From the NCBI RefSeq assembly GCF_964065165.1, contig NZ_OZ061549.1, positions 806,001 to 870,000 of the forward strand: a stretch of 64,000 nt of DNA, in the 5' to 3' direction. The first letter of the stretch is position 1. Every line of letters starts with the position of its first letter. Positions 9,873 to 19,691 of the stretch are shown piece after piece. The DNA is from Levilactobacillus yonginensis. GTDB taxonomy: Bacteria; Bacillota; Bacilli; Lactobacillales; Lactobacillaceae. The notes under the pieces are model-generated. The model made no database searches. It saw nothing but the letters and a program-made list of their open reading frames with translations, and had not been told where the DNA came from. The position numbers were made by a program, and so were the translations under genes.

Positions 9873-11432
9873 TTATTTCGCATATTCAACTGACCGGACT
9901 TCCCGGATGACGGAAACTTTGACGTGACCTGGATAATCCAAGTCCCCTTCAATTTGTTTCTTGATGTCTCGTGCCAAGACAACGGCATCCGTATCAGAAA
10001 TCTTCTCTGGCCGCACAATCACTCGAACTTCTCGGCCCGCCTGAATGGCAAAACTGTGGTCAACACCATCAAAAGCATTTGCAACAGTTTCTAACTTATC
10101 CAAACGATGAATGTAACTTTCCAAGGAATCTGAGCGTGCGCCTGGCCGCGTCGCTGAGATAATGTCAGCGGTCCCGACCAGTTCCGCAATCACGGATTGC
10201 GGCGCCGTTTGATCTGCCTGAGCAGCAATAGCGTTGACCACAACAGAACTCTCGCGGTACTTCTTAGCAAGTTCCGTTCCCGTTGTGATGTAAGAACTAT
10301 CGTCTTCATGCTCAGCAGCACGGCCAATATCATGTAGTAATCCTGCACGTTTTGCTAACGCAACATCCTCACCTAATTCAGCAGCCAACACCCCAGTGAT
10401 TTTGGCAACTTCAATTGAGTGGGCCAAGGCATTTTGCCCATGAGAAATACGGAAGTTCAAGCGACCAACCAGCTTGACCAATTCGGGATGCATAGAATGA
10501 ATCCCCAGATCAAACGTTGCTTGCTCGCCAAGTTCCCGGACATGTTCGTCCAGTTCTTTTTTGGCTTTCGCAACCATTTCTTCAATCCGAGCTGGATGAA
10601 TCCGCCCGTCTTGAATCAACTTCTCCAAAGCAATCTTGGCAACTTCTCGCCGTAATGGGTCAAAGCCACTCAACACAACAGCTTCCGGTGTATCGTCGAT
10701 GATCAGGTCAATCCCGGTCAACGTCTCTAACGTCCGAATATTCCGCCCCTCACGGCCAATGATTCGGCCCTTCATGTCGTCATTAGGTAACGTGACTACG
10801 GTAATCGTCGTCTCGGTGACCATATCAGCGGCACTCCGTTGAATGGCAGACACAATCAAGTCCTTGGCGTTCGCCTGGGCTGTCTTGCGTGCTGTTTCTT
10901 CGCTTTCCTTAATCATTTTTGCGCGTTCCCCTGCCAGAGCCGTCTTGGCCTCCGAAATGATCAGGTCACGTGCATCGTCCTGGGATAACGCAGCGACTTC
11001 TTCAACCGCTGCTTGGCGTTTCTCAATCAGTGAGTCTGCTTGTTGCTGTTTCTTCGCTAAACTTTGCTCTTCCGCACTTAGCTTTTTGTCCCGACGATTC
11101 AACGAATTTTCGCGCTTTTCCAGAGAATTATCTTTCCGGTCTAACGTCTCTTCCCGTTGAATCAAGCGATCTTCTTGCTTCTGAACTTCGGCACGACGTT
11201 CTTTCAGCTCTTGTTCGACCTCCGCACGGTACTTATGACTGTCCTCTTTGGCTTCTAACAAAGCCTCTTTGGTTGCAGTCTCAGCTTGCTTCTTAGCCTC
11301 TACTAACACACCTTCTGCAGTGTACTTAGCAGCATCTAACTTCCGTTCGTGGACGGATTTACGTAAATAATACCCGGCCACAACACCAACAACGATAGCG
11401 ATGATTGCGAGGATTATGCTTGGAACACTCAT
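9873..11432 (-). CDS. rny: Ribonuclease Y
   Basis: Membrane-anchored endoribonuclease that starts mRNA decay, 519 residues. An N-terminal transmembrane helix (about residues 4-24) is followed by a long charged coiled coil (about 30-200). A KH domain comes next ([15 protein letters not shown]), then the HD domain with [11 protein letters not shown] and a C-terminal domain. Family-typical length. ATG at 11432 follows GGAGGTGG. It stands alone between a strong promoter and a terminator, downstream of recA. Confidence 0.97.
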   Translation of the reverse strand: MSVPSIILAIIAIVVGVVAGYYLRKSVHERKLDAAKYTAEGVLVEAKKQAETATKEALLEAKEDSHKYRAEVEQELKERRAEVQKQEDRLIQREETLDRKDNSLEKRENSLNRRDKKLSAEEQSLAKKQQQADSLIEKRQAAVEEVAALSQDDARDLIISEAKTALAGERAKMIKESEETARKTAQANAKDLIVSAIQRSAADMVTETTITVVTLPNDDMKGRIIGREGRNIRTLETLTGIDLIIDDTPEAVVLSGFDPLRREVAKIALEKLIQDGRIHPARIEEMVAKAKKELDEHVRELGEQATFDLGIHSMHPELVKLVGRLNFRISHGQNALAHSIEVAKITGVLAAELGEDVALAKRAGLLHDIGRAAEHEDDSSYITTGTELAKKYRESSVVVNAIAAQADQTAPQSVIAELVGTADIISATRPGARSDSLESYIHRLDKLETVANAFDGVDHSFAIQAGREVRVIVRPEKISDTDAVVLARDIKKQIEGDLDYPGHVKVSVIREVRSVEYAK

Positions 11433-11515
11433 GATTCCACCTCCGCATCATCAAAAATGACTAATTTAAAAATCAGACTTTTCAAGATGTTGATTTCATA
11501 ACTGACGCAACTTCA

Positions 11516-11544
11516 ATTTTAATGGTTGCCACTAACCCTGTCAA
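11516..11544 (-). promoter_or_regulatory. Strong promoter of rny
   Basis: Consensus TTGACA (11539-11544) and TAAAAT (11516-11521) with a 17-base spacer on the minus strand, about 85 bases before the rny start. Confidence 0.8.
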
Positions 11545-11627
11545 CTAAACTCCATCGATTCTCATTACCAAGTTTACCGACATCGTCATTCCGGCCAAAA
11601 AGTCAGCACTTAATTCATTTACCAAAT

Positions 11628-11662
11628 AAAAAAGTCTTCCCACGTCTCTGCATGGAAAGGCT
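11628..11662 (-). terminator. Terminator after recA
   Basis: An imperfect 12-bp stem, 11633-11644 with 11651-11662, is followed by six U residues on the minus strand. Confidence 0.75.
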
Positions 11663-11671
11663 TTTAACGAG

Positions 11672-12793
11672 TTACTTGCCAGGTTTTCCCGGAGTCAACT
11701 CAATCTGTTCAGGTTTACCCTTGTCATCCTTGGATGACTTTGTGTTTTTACTCTTATCTTCAGTAGCAGACTTGCCATCCGCATCCTTGGCATCATCAGC
11801 TGTGTCACCAACACCGTATGCGGCACGCACACGCTGGTTAACTTCAGCCATCATGTCCGGATGGTCAGCCATGTACTGCTTGGCATTTTCACGACCTTGA
11901 CCAATTCGGTCTTCACCGTAAGAGTACCAAGAACCACTCTTGTCGATGATATCCTTTTCGACGGCCATATCAATCAATTCACCAGTTTGTGAGATTCCGT
12001 GTCCATACATAATATCAACTTCAGCACGCTTAAATGGCGAAGCCACCTTGTTCTTAACAACTTTGATTCGTGTCCGGTTACCAATGACATTGGTACCGTC
12101 CTTGATTTGTTCAGCACGGCGGACTTCAAGTCGAACCGTTGCATAGAACTTCAAGGCCCGACCACCGGGGGTCGTTTCAGGGTTACCGAACATAACCCCA
12201 ACTTTTTCACGAATTTGGTTAATAAATAAAGCAATCGTCTTCGTCTTGTTGATAGACCCAGACAATTTTCGCAAGGCTTGTGACATCAGGCGGGCTTGTA
12301 ACCCAACGTGAGCGTCACCCATTTCGCCTTCAATTTCAGCTCGAGGAACCAGAGCGGCAACGGAATCGACAACCAAGATATCAACGGCACCACTGGAAAT
12401 CAAAGCATCTGCAATTTGCAGACCTTGTTCACCAGTATCTGGTTGTGATAACAAGAGATCATCGATGTTAACCCCTAATGCAGTTGCATAGGCAGGATCC
12501 AAAGCGTTTTCGGCATCAATGTAAGCTGCCGTCCCGCCTTGCTTCTGTACCTCAGCAACGGCGTGAAGTGCAACCGTCGTCTTACCTGATGATTCTGGAC
12601 CGTAGATTTCTACGATTCGACCGCGGGGGTATCCCCCAACGCCCAGAGCCACATCAAGGGCTAACGAGCCGGATGGCACGGTTTCAACCTCCATGTTCGC
12701 ATTGTCACCTAGCCGCATGATGGAGCCCTTACCAAAGTCTTTTTCAATTTTTTTCAGCGCCTTATCCAACGCTGCTTGTCGTTCGTCAGCCAT
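11672..12793 (-). CDS. recA: Recombinase RecA
   Basis: Strand-exchange recombinase and coprotease for LexA, 373 residues. It has Walker A GPESSGKT (65-72), Walker [12 protein letters not shown], loop L1 EMGDAHVG and loop L2 [20 protein letters not shown]. The C-terminal 50 residues form a Lys/Asp-rich tail ending TPGKPGK. It catalyses homologous pairing and activates the SOS response. ATG at 12793 follows GAGGAGGATT. It has its own promoter and terminator, with cinA upstream in the same direction. Confidence 0.98.
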   Translation of the reverse strand: MADERQAALDKALKKIEKDFGKGSIMRLGDNANMEVETVPSGSLALDVALGVGGYPRGRIVEIYGPESSGKTTVALHAVAEVQKQGGTAAYIDAENALDPAYATALGVNIDDLLLSQPDTGEQGLQIADALISSGAVDILVVDSVAALVPRAEIEGEMGDAHVGLQARLMSQALRKLSGSINKTKTIALFINQIREKVGVMFGNPETTPGGRALKFYATVRLEVRRAEQIKDGTNVIGNRTRIKVVKNKVASPFKRAEVDIMYGHGISQTGELIDMAVEKDIIDKSGSWYSYGEDRIGQGRENAKQYMADHPDMMAEVNQRVRAAYGVGDTADDAKDADGKSATEDKSKNTKSSKDDKGKPEQIELTPGKPGK

Positions 12794-12829
12794 TCAAATC
12801 CTCCTCAAATGCATCAATATTCAAGTATC

Positions 12830-12858
12830 ACTATACGGGTTTTGTTCGTAAAATGCAA
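12830..12858 (-). promoter_or_regulatory. Promoter of recA
   Basis: TTGCAT (12853-12858) and TATAGT (12830-12835), 17-base spacer, minus strand. The spacer contains CGAAC, matching one SOS half-site, but no matching second half is visible. Confidence 0.7.
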
Positions 12859-12884
12859 GTAAAAACAGAACAATAGTTCCCCTT

Positions 12885-14135
12885 TTATTTCAAGTCACGC
12901 AAAACGCGGCGTAACCAATCGAAACCAGTCAAGACGGACCGCTCCCGAATTTTGGCGCGATTTCCAGTGAAATGAACCAGCTTGGCCATTGGGGCCTTAC
13001 CTCGTTGCGCTAACCCCAGCCAAACCGTCCCTGCCGGCTGATTTTCTAACGAATCGGGACCCGCAACTCCGGTGAAACTGAGCGCAAAGTCGGTATCTAA
13101 TTTTGTTCGGGACCGTTCAGCCATTTCCTTAGCAGTCGCTTCACTGACCACGCCTTGCGCATCGATGACCGCTTGGGGAATCTCCAAGAGGTCGCGTTTG
13201 GCGTCATTAGCATAAGTTACGAAGCCACCAGGGAAAACGGCTGAGACACCTGGCACATCCCCCAACGTACTCTGGAACTTACCAGCAGTGAGACTCTCAG
13301 CCGCTGTAATAGTCAGCTTACGGTCAATCAGCTCGTTGACGACAACTTGTGCCAAACTGTTGTCGTCACCAAAGCCATAAAAATAATCACCGACCCGCGT
13401 CATAATTGTTGCCGTCATGTCACGCAGGAGCTGCTCGCCAACCGCCCGTTCAGTTGCTCGTGCGGTAATTCGCAATGTAACTTCATTGACCTTAGCATAC
13501 GGTGCGATGGTTGGATTTGTCTGGTGGTCAATTAGATCACTCAGTTCCGTAACCAGTTTACTTTCACCGATTCCAAAGAACCGCAGCACCTTTGAGACCA
13601 GGAACTCATGACGATGATAAGCCGCAATAATCTGCGGTAGAGCTTGATGTTCAAACATTGGTTCAGCTTCGCTCGGAGGACCTGGCAGCAGCATAATGTC
13701 AGCGGCATTGGGATCACGATAGAAAGCCCCCACAGCCATCCCCGTCTCATTCTTAAGTGGGAGACTCCCAGCTGGATAAAGGGCCTGCAGCCGGTTGTTA
13801 GGCGTCATTTCTCGGCCTGTAATCTCAAAGTGCCGGTGAATTTTATCCATCGCAGCAGTGTCTTCAACTAGTTTCACGCCTAAGAGATGAGCCACCGTTT
13901 GCTTTGTCAGGTCATCCTTCGTTGGACCTAAACCACCACTGATTACGACTAGATCACTGCGCGAACGGGCCTGATTGACCACTGTCGTCAGCCGGTCAGC
14001 GTTATCGCCCACTAAAGAATGGTAATAGACTTCAATGCCAGCGTCTGCTAGCCCCCGGGCAATAAATGCTGAGTTTGTATCCACGATTTGCCCGAGTAAG
14101 ATTTCCGTTCCAACCGCAATAACTTCTGCTTGCAT
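12885..14135 (-). CDS. cinA: Competence/damage-inducible protein CinA
   Basis: 416-residue two-domain protein. The N-terminal MoaB/MogA-like COG1058 domain (EVIAVGTEILLGQIVDTNSA, SGGLGPTKDDLT) is associated with NAD-derivative pyrophosphatase activity. The C-terminal PncC domain (TAAESLTAGKFQSTLGD through TGVAGPDS) is associated with NMN deamidation in pyridine nucleotide salvage. The recA neighbour is the classic Firmicute arrangement. ATG at 14135 follows AGGAGGGG. Both domains look intact; biochemical assignment is from the family. Confidence 0.94.
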   Translation of the reverse strand: MQAEVIAVGTEILLGQIVDTNSAFIARGLADAGIEVYYHSLVGDNADRLTTVVNQARSRSDLVVISGGLGPTKDDLTKQTVAHLLGVKLVEDTAAMDKIHRHFEITGREMTPNNRLQALYPAGSLPLKNETGMAVGAFYRDPNAADIMLLPGPPSEAEPMFEHQALPQIIAAYHRHEFLVSKVLRFFGIGESKLVTELSDLIDHQTNPTIAPYAKVNEVTLRITARATERAVGEQLLRDMTATIMTRVGDYFYGFGDDNSLAQVVVNELIDRKLTITAAESLTAGKFQSTLGDVPGVSAVFPGGFVTYANDAKRDLLEIPQAVIDAQGVVSEATAKEMAERSRTKLDTDFALSFTGVAGPDSLENQPAGTVWLGLAQRGKAPMAKLVHFTGNRAKIRERSVLTGFDWLRRVLRDLK

Positions 14136-14206
14136 GCTACCCCTCCTGATATGACATAGATTAACTCCGTAAAAACCGGCGTTGTTTTTTTATTTTTTAA
14201 AACTTT

Positions 14207-14794
14207 CTATTCAGCTGAAGATTCTGCAAATACTTGCCGGTTTTGAACGAAGTAATCGATCCCAGAATAAATAGTGAAAAACAGACAAACGTAGAAGAAA
14301 ATCAGTGCCATTGGAAGGTTGATCGCACCAAAACCAACGTTGTTCAGCAGAAGTAAAATGATCCCGACCATTTGTGTGGTCGTCTTGATCTTACCCGGCC
14401 AAGCGGCAGCCAAAACTTGACCACCCGTTTCAACTACAATCAGCCGTAATCCCGTCACAGCCAGTTCCCGACAAACAATGATGGCCACACCCCATGCTGG
14501 AACAGCCTTCATGGCAACCAGCAGAATAAAGGCCGTCATCACGATCATCTTATCCGCTAATGGATCAGCAAACTTGCCAAAGTTTGTGACTAGGTGTTGG
14601 CGTCGGGCAATCTGTCCGTCCAAAAAGTCAGTAATTGATGCGACTGCAAAGACAATTGCCCCCCAAATTTGGGTAACCGGAATAGCCGTTCCTAACCAGG
14701 TGACTTCCCCCCAGTTTAAAGGCAACACCAATAACAATAGAAAGACTGGAATCAAGATGATACGAACAATGGTTAAGCGATTTGGTAGATTCAC
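14207..14794 (-). CDS. pgsA: CDP-diacylglycerol--glycerol-3-phosphate phosphatidyltransferase
   Basis: Makes phosphatidylglycerol phosphate, first step of PG and cardiolipin synthesis, at the membrane. 195 residues from GTG at 14792-14794, chosen because AAGGAGG lies eight bases ahead and the protein then starts NLPNRLTIVRI as in the family. The CDP-alcohol phosphotransferase motif is visible as DFLDGQIARRQHLVTNFGKF ending at the essential DPLAD. About five transmembrane helices. It follows rodZ after a strong terminator. Confidence 0.95.
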   Translation of the reverse strand: MNLPNRLTIVRIILIPVFLLLLVLPLNWGEVTWLGTAIPVTQIWGAIVFAVASITDFLDGQIARRQHLVTNFGKFADPLADKMIVMTAFILLVAMKAVPAWGVAIIVCRELAVTGLRLIVVETGGQVLAAAWPGKIKTTTQMVGIILLLLNNVGFGAINLPMALIFFYVCLFFTIYSGIDYFVQNRQVFAESSAE

Positions 14795-14825
14795 GAAATT
14801 TTCCTCCTTAAACATATCTCAACGT

Positions 14826-14862
14826 AAAAAGGCGGGTCGGCCGCAACGGACCGACCCGCCTT
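14826..14862 (-). terminator. Terminator between rodZ and pgsA
   Basis: A long GC-rich stem, AAGGCGGGTCGG (14829-14840) with CCGACCCGCCTT (14851-14862), and five or more U residues on the minus strand. Confidence 0.88.
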
Positions 14863-14866
14863 GAGT

Positions 14867-15811
14867 CTACTTGAACTCTAAAGTCACGGTTTGTACCTGA
14901 GAAGTCGTACTACTACTGGTCGTGGTCGCGCCAGTCGTTGAATCAGATGTCGTGGCCGTACTGGAGCTAGAAGCGGCACTAGTGCTGGTAGCTGTCGTGA
15001 AGTCAAACTTCTTACCGTCCACCTTTACAGAAGTGGCCGGTGCGTTACCGAAGTTAAACGTCACACTAGTGGTCCCACTTGGTAGCGTCAAAGAGTGGTC
15101 CGTAGAGCTAGACAAAGTTCCTTGCCAAGTAGTCGTGCCACCAACCTTAACGGCCATCCAAGCACTGCCAGTGGCAGACAAGCTGATCTTAGGCTTTGAG
15201 GAAGCGTTCTTCATTTCCCAAGTTGAGCCAGACGTCGTGGAACTAATCTTCTTAAAGCTAGCCGTGGAAGTCTTCTTAGAAGACGATTTTTTCGATGAGC
15301 TCTTCTTAGAACTGCTCTTGGTACTTGAGCTGCTGCCAGAAACGCTAACCGAACTACTATCAACATTGTTGTTAGTTGAGGAACTACTATTACGAGAAGC
15401 GGCAATCCAGATACCAACTAAAACTGCTAAGACAACGATGACAATCCCCACAATGGGAACCGTGCGGCGTAGCTTAACGTAGCGTTCGTCGACCTGACGT
15501 TGTTGTGAACGGGTCTCCGGATTGTTTTCATTGACCTTATCCACGTACTCCTGCGTCTGCGTACTTGGCAACGTGCTGTCAAATTGCTTCAACAACTCAG
15601 CACCATCCAAGTCCACCATATCAGCGTATTGTTTAATAAATGCCCGTACATAAAAATCGCCAGGTAATTCATCGAAGTTTTGATCCTCGATGGCAATCAG
15701 ATAACGTTTCTGAATCTTCGTCGTCTGTTGCAGATCATCCAGCGTGTACCCCTTCGCGATTCGTGCATCGCGGAGCGTTTTTCCCAATGTTATTTTGCTG
15801 TTATCACTCAT
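14867..15811 (-). CDS. rodZ: RodZ-like cell-shape protein
   Basis: 314 residues. Residues about 8-75 form a Cro/C1-type HTH_25 domain (LGKTLRDARIAKGYTLDDLQ). Residues 118-138 form one transmembrane helix. A low-complexity Ser/Lys/Thr linker (about 140-190) is followed by a DUF4115 beta domain (ISLSATGSAWMAVKVGG), and a Ser/Thr-rich tail ends the protein. In characterised species RodZ ties MreB to the elongation machinery through its cytoplasmic HTH fold, which does not act as a DNA reader. The position between ymfH and pgsA is typical. The extreme Ser content makes the region repetitive. Confidence 0.9.
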   Translation of the reverse strand: MSDNSKITLGKTLRDARIAKGYTLDDLQQTTKIQKRYLIAIEDQNFDELPGDFYVRAFIKQYADMVDLDGAELLKQFDSTLPSTQTQEYVDKVNENNPETRSQQRQVDERYVKLRRTVPIVGIVIVVLAVLVGIWIAASRNSSSSTNNNVDSSSVSVSGSSSSTKSSSKKSSSKKSSSKKTSTASFKKISSTTSGSTWEMKNASSKPKISLSATGSAWMAVKVGGTTTWQGTLSSSTDHSLTLPSGTTSVTFNFGNAPATSVKVDGKKFDFTTATSTSAASSSSTATTSDSTTGATTTSSSTTSQVQTVTLEFK

Positions 15812-15926
15812 TTTAAATTCTCCACCTGTTCAAAATTTCTCTACAATGCAGTATAGCATAGGCACCGCCACATTTTTAGCGACAGCACCCAGTTTTCGGG
15901 ATTTAACGGTTTCTTAACTTCCCCAT

Positions 15927-17216
15927 TTAGGGCAGAATCGTATAAACCGTTTGGCGACCCTGTCCCAAGAATGCCTCAGCCGCTGGCAAGATGTCAGCGA
16001 ACGTCAGGTCTTCGAGCGTGGCCAGTTCGTCAAAAATTGTCGCTCCATTAAATAACGGCCCATCATACTGATTAGCAATGGCTTCGACGGAGTTAATGGC
16101 ACCAACGATGCGACCAATGGCTTCGCGCTTCACGAGTTCAAATTGGTCCTGCGCAGCTTGCAATTGCGCCGGCGCATCATTCAGAATCGTCGTCAGTTCC
16201 TTAACAAACTGTTCTGGTTGGTCCGTGTCACCCGCAAGTTGGGCAAAGTGCGCCCCCCGCTGAACCTGGAAATCATAACCAAAACTATCATCAATAATAT
16301 TTGCATCATACAAGCGTAAGTAATGATCACTGGTATCGTTAAATAACAGATCCATCGCAAGCGACACGGCTACACTATATTTTAACCCCGCCCGACCAGT
16401 TGGAACTTGATCAAATCCACGGAGACCGATACTAATTTTAGGCCGCGTAACGGTCAGGTGACGCGTCGTAGTCGGAATAATTTCCGCCGGTTCAGCCTGT
16501 GGTGAAGGTACCCGTCGAATCGGTTCGTTCGGCGCAAACGTCTTTTGATCCTGGTTGGCCATGATCCACGACAACGTTTCTTCGGGATTCAACTGTCCTA
16601 CGACTACCAGGCTCATATTACCAGGATGGTAGAACGTCTGGTATGCTGCATACAAATCATCGGCGGTAATCTTATCAATTGAATCAACCGTACCAGCAAT
16701 GTCAATGTGCAGCGGTTCCTTAGGATACAACCGGCCAATCATACCAAAGTAACTCTGCCAGCCTGGATCATCATCGTACATCTGAATTTCCTGTCCGATG
16801 ATCCCCTTTTCTTTATTCACCGTCGCCGGCGTAAAGTACGGATCCTGCACAAAATCGAGTAAAATATCTAAATTTTCACGAAGTTTGCTAGTCGTCGCAA
16901 ACAGGTAGCTTGTCTGGGTAAAGCTCGTAAAGGCATTAGCGCTAGCCCCATACTGACCAAACAGGTCAAAAGCATCATGGTCTTTTTTCTCAAATAATTT
17001 GTGTTCTAAAAAGTGGGCAATTCCGTCGGGGAACCGGACCGGCTGGCTGCCTCCCCGGGGCACGAATTCATTATCCATGGAACCATAATCGGTGGTCATA
17101 ACCGCAAAAGTCTTATGAAAATCTGGTTTAGGAACCAAAATGACTGTCAGTCCATTGGCCAATGTCGTCTGGTAAACGGCTTCCCCTAATCTGGTATACG
17201 CTTGTTTATTCAGCAT
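15927..17216 (-). CDS. ymfH: M16-family zinc peptidase (YmfH-like), catalytic partner
   Basis: About 429 residues from the chosen ATG (17214-17216), which has GGAGGTGACC upstream. The inverted zinc motif HxxEH is present as HFLEHKLFEKK, with the second Glu in the NKEKGIIGQEIQMYDDDPG region. It belongs to the processing-peptidase fold. The gene overlaps ymfF by 11 bases, implying a two-subunit enzyme with one zinc-bearing and one zinc-less subunit. The native substrate is unknown. The open frame continues upstream, but the longer N-terminus lies inside ymfF and lacks family resemblance. Confidence 0.9.
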   Translation of the reverse strand: MLNKQAYTRLGEAVYQTTLANGLTVILVPKPDFHKTFAVMTTDYGSMDNEFVPRGGSQPVRFPDGIAHFLEHKLFEKKDHDAFDLFGQYGASANAFTSFTQTSYLFATTSKLRENLDILLDFVQDPYFTPATVNKEKGIIGQEIQMYDDDPGWQSYFGMIGRLYPKEPLHIDIAGTVDSIDKITADDLYAAYQTFYHPGNMSLVVVGQLNPEETLSWIMANQDQKTFAPNEPIRRVPSPQAEPAEIIPTTTRHLTVTRPKISIGLRGFDQVPTGRAGLKYSVAVSLAMDLLFNDTSDHYLRLYDANIIDDSFGYDFQVQRGAHFAQLAGDTDQPEQFVKELTTILNDAPAQLQAAQDQFELVKREAIGRIVGAINSVEAIANQYDGPLFNGATIFDELATLEDLTFADILPAAEAFLGQGRQTVYTILP

Positions 17217-18483
17217 TTTGGTCACCTCCATGTAAGCAATACGTGGCTTGAAGCGTGACTTTTTGAGCAACTCGCTGAACGTCCGCCACCGTAATTGCGT
17301 CTAACTTAGCTTGCCAGCTCTTAAGCGGTTCCGTCATATGTGTGAGCTGCGTGTTCAGCAGGCCAGTCAATCGTCGTTGTGGGCTATCTAATCCCGCCAG
17401 ACGGGCATTGAGCAAACTGGCCTTAACCTCATGCAAGAGTTCTGCAGAGAGCTTCCCAGCCTGTAAATCAGCGAGCTGTTCACCAATGATGGCAACGACC
17501 CGTTCCTGATTCTGTGCCTGAATGCCTGATTGCACACCCATAATTCCCGTGAATGGATTATAACTGCTGCTAGCATAGTAAGCCAGACTGGCCTTCTCTC
17601 TCACGTTAGTAAAGAGCAGCGATAAGGGGGTGCCCCCAAAGGCCGCATTAAAGACCACGGCAGCCAGAAAGTCCGGATCGTCACGATAAATGGGAAGATG
17701 GTAGACCAGATTCAATTTTGCTTGAACCACATCTGCTTGGTCATCCCCCTGAGTCACTGTCGGACGCGCATCCCAACGATAGTAAGGTGAAACGTCTACC
17801 ACGGTACGGTCCGTCAGTGGCCAAGTAGCAAGGGCCGACTGAACCCGATTGGCATCCACATCCCCTACCACTGCCACGTGAACGGCATCATTGGCCAACA
17901 TTTCATGATACGTTTGTAAGATATCGGTCGCCGTCAACTGACCTAGTTTTTTAGTATCCCCTAAGGCACTCATGGCCTGGGCGGGTTCGGTAAAGACTAA
18001 TTCCTGTACTCGGCGGTTGGCCAAGTACTGTTTGTCATCATCCAAAGACTTGATGGCGGCCAACAGGTTTTGCCGTTGTTGCGTAAAAGTTGGTGCATCA
18101 AAATTCCCAGCTGGTAAGAGCGGTTCAAAGATGACCGCCTTCAGCAGGTCCATTGCTTGCTCAAATAAGGGTTGTGCTTCGGCAAATTGATCGAGATACT
18201 GTTCGTTAACCACTGAACAGGTCAACCGAATCACGTGCTTGGTCCCGAGTTTTAAGACACTGATCCCAAAGACCGCACCATACATTCGGGAAAGTTGCCG
18301 CGCTAAAGCGGTTTGAGTCGGGTAGGCGGCCGTACTTGTCTCTAAGACCTGAGCTAGTAACGCCCGCGCCGTAATGGCGTCGACACTTAAGGGCGCAACA
18401 AAGTCCACCTTAATCCCAATAGTTTTAAATTGTTTGGAGGGTAACATGTCTAAAGTTACCCCATCTCGAATGCGAAAATGCAC
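17206..18483 (-). CDS. ymfF: M16-family peptidase homologue (YmfF-like), non-catalytic partner
   Basis: 425 residues, start GTG at 18481-18483 behind AGAGGAGG. Overall M16 fold (FGGTPLSLLFTNVREKASLAYY is the typical C-domain signature), but the HxxEH zinc motif is missing: the equivalent helix reads ALLAQVLETSTAAYPTQ. This is the pattern of the regulatory subunit in paired M16 proteases. Translationally coupled to ymfH through an 11-base overlap. Function is inferred from the pair. Confidence 0.88.
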   Translation of the reverse strand: MHFRIRDGVTLDMLPSKQFKTIGIKVDFVAPLSVDAITARALLAQVLETSTAAYPTQTALARQLSRMYGAVFGISVLKLGTKHVIRLTCSVVNEQYLDQFAEAQPLFEQAMDLLKAVIFEPLLPAGNFDAPTFTQQRQNLLAAIKSLDDDKQYLANRRVQELVFTEPAQAMSALGDTKKLGQLTATDILQTYHEMLANDAVHVAVVGDVDANRVQSALATWPLTDRTVVDVSPYYRWDARPTVTQGDDQADVVQAKLNLVYHLPIYRDDPDFLAAVVFNAAFGGTPLSLLFTNVREKASLAYYASSSYNPFTGIMGVQSGIQAQNQERVVAIIGEQLADLQAGKLSAELLHEVKASLLNARLAGLDSPQRRLTGLLNTQLTHMTEPLKSWQAKLDAITVADVQRVAQKVTLQATYCLHGGDQNAE

Positions 18484-18763
18484 GCGTTATTGCCTCCTCT
18501 GACAAAATACTAATCGATGTTTAATTCTAAGGGAACTGCCACCTAAATACAAGCGAGCCGACCAAATTCATCCAGATTGGTCAATCCATTATCAAGGGAA
18601 AAGTACCTGATAACACCTAAACAGTCTGTAGAGTTCCACCGACAACGGCTAACTGAGAACAGTCACCGAAAGGACACACTAGATTGCCAAATTTACACGC
18701 CACTATCATTAGCATAACTAGCTTAGCTGGCATTTAAAAACGTTCGTTCTTCAAACCAATGTA
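18484..18763 (-). other. Leader and upstream region of ymfF, no gene seen
   Basis: No convincing gene. A hairpin GACCAA/TTGGTC lies near 18560-18583. Two GGTGG-containing stretches (near 18537-18543 and 18634-18640 on the minus strand) look faintly like T-box cores, but without an antiterminator helix or a terminator. Confidence 0.4.
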
Positions 18764-18796
18764 AAAGAGACCGCGACGTATTCCGTCCGGTCTCTT
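18763..18796 (-). terminator. Terminator after the transporter operon
   Basis: AAGAGACCG (18765-18773) pairs with CGGTCTCTT (18788-18796), followed by a short U-run on the minus strand. It closes the three-gene transporter operon. Confidence 0.75.
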
Positions 18797-18828
18797 CACT
18801 TGTGTCACATGTCTAGACGACATGGACT

Positions 18829-19677
18829 TTATTTTTTCAAGAGTGGTGTATCAACATTGCTGCCGAACCACTTTTCATTAATCTTTTTTAATTGGCCGTT
18901 AGCGGCTAACCGCTTCAAGCCGGCATTGATTTTCCGACGCATCGTCACATCGCCCTTTCGCGTTCCCACGGCAAATTTTTCCTTAGGGAAGGACCCAACA
19001 GTCACCCGATAATCCTCGGGGTGTGCTTGGTGTTTGATGTAATAATTCGCATAGGTACTGTCAATCAACAGGCCCTTAATTCGTCCAACGTTCAGGTCAA
19101 TAAACGCATTGGTAAAGGAATCATACGTCACCGCCTCATGATTCTTGATCCGATCCTTCAACAGTTGGGGATAAGTATCGATATCATTGGCTCCCGATGA
19201 ACCAGTTTGTGCACCCAACACCTTATCCTGCATACCCGCATAGGATGTAATGTTGTCCTTCTTCAGGGTAACCAACACCTGGTCATTGTTCAAGTAGGTA
19301 TCTGAGAAGGCAACTTGCTTTTCTCGTTGTGGTGTAATGGAAAAGCCATTCCAAATCAAATCAATCGTTCCATTGTGTAATTCAGTGACATTCATGTTCC
19401 AATCGATACTTTGGAAGTCAGCCTTCACCCCGTAAAGCTTAAAGACGGCGCGTGCTAAGTCGATATCGTATCCCACCAGCTTCCCACTCTTCTGCCGAAA
19501 ACCCATGGGAACAAAACTATCATCCAACCCAATTATCACTTTTTTATTCTTTTTGATGGCCGACCAGGTATCCGCTGTATCTGCCCGTTGCGTGACTGTT
19601 GCACAACCGGCTAAGATACCCGCCAGTCCAACCACGAGTCCTAATAGGGCCCAAATTCGAATTGCTTTAAATTTCAT
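18829..19677 (-). CDS. Amino-acid ABC transporter substrate-binding lipoprotein (probably histidine)
   Basis: 282 residues. A lipoprotein signal peptide ends at the lipobox ILAGC (Cys about 25). The rest is a family 3 periplasmic-type binding protein: VGYDIDLARAVFKLYG, DLIWNGFSITPQREKQVAFS and FAVGTRKGDVTMRRKINAGL. It should sit on the outer face of the membrane and pass the amino acid to the permease encoded two genes upstream. The T-box leader of the operon reads best as His (CAC), so histidine is the favoured substrate. That comes from the leader; the protein sequence alone does not decide it. Confidence 0.88.
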   Translation of the reverse strand: MKFKAIRIWALLGLVVGLAGILAGCATVTQRADTADTWSAIKKNKKVIIGLDDSFVPMGFRQKSGKLVGYDIDLARAVFKLYGVKADFQSIDWNMNVTELHNGTIDLIWNGFSITPQREKQVAFSDTYLNNDQVLVTLKKDNITSYAGMQDKVLGAQTGSSGANDIDTYPQLLKDRIKNHEAVTYDSFTNAFIDLNVGRIKGLLIDSTYANYYIKHQAHPEDYRVTVGSFPKEKFAVGTRKGDVTMRRKINAGLKRLAANGQLKKINEKWFGSNVDTPLLKK

Positions 19678-19691
19678 TCAATTGGTCCCTC

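Noticed and set aside
12836-12852. Possible LexA box in the recA promoter
   Set aside because: Only one half-site (CGAAC) is present; the partner half is absent at the right spacing.
15280-15340. Short direct repeats inside rodZ
   Set aside because: They encode the Ser/Lys linker of the protein and are not a DNA repeat element.
14922-15482. Plus-strand 186-codon frame opposite rodZ
   Set aside because: It is the mirror of the Ser-rich low-complexity part of rodZ, a common cause of long antisense frames.
18535-18640. GGTGG stretches resembling T-box cores before ymfF
   Set aside because: No antiterminator helix, no terminator with U-run and no specifier loop could be built around them.
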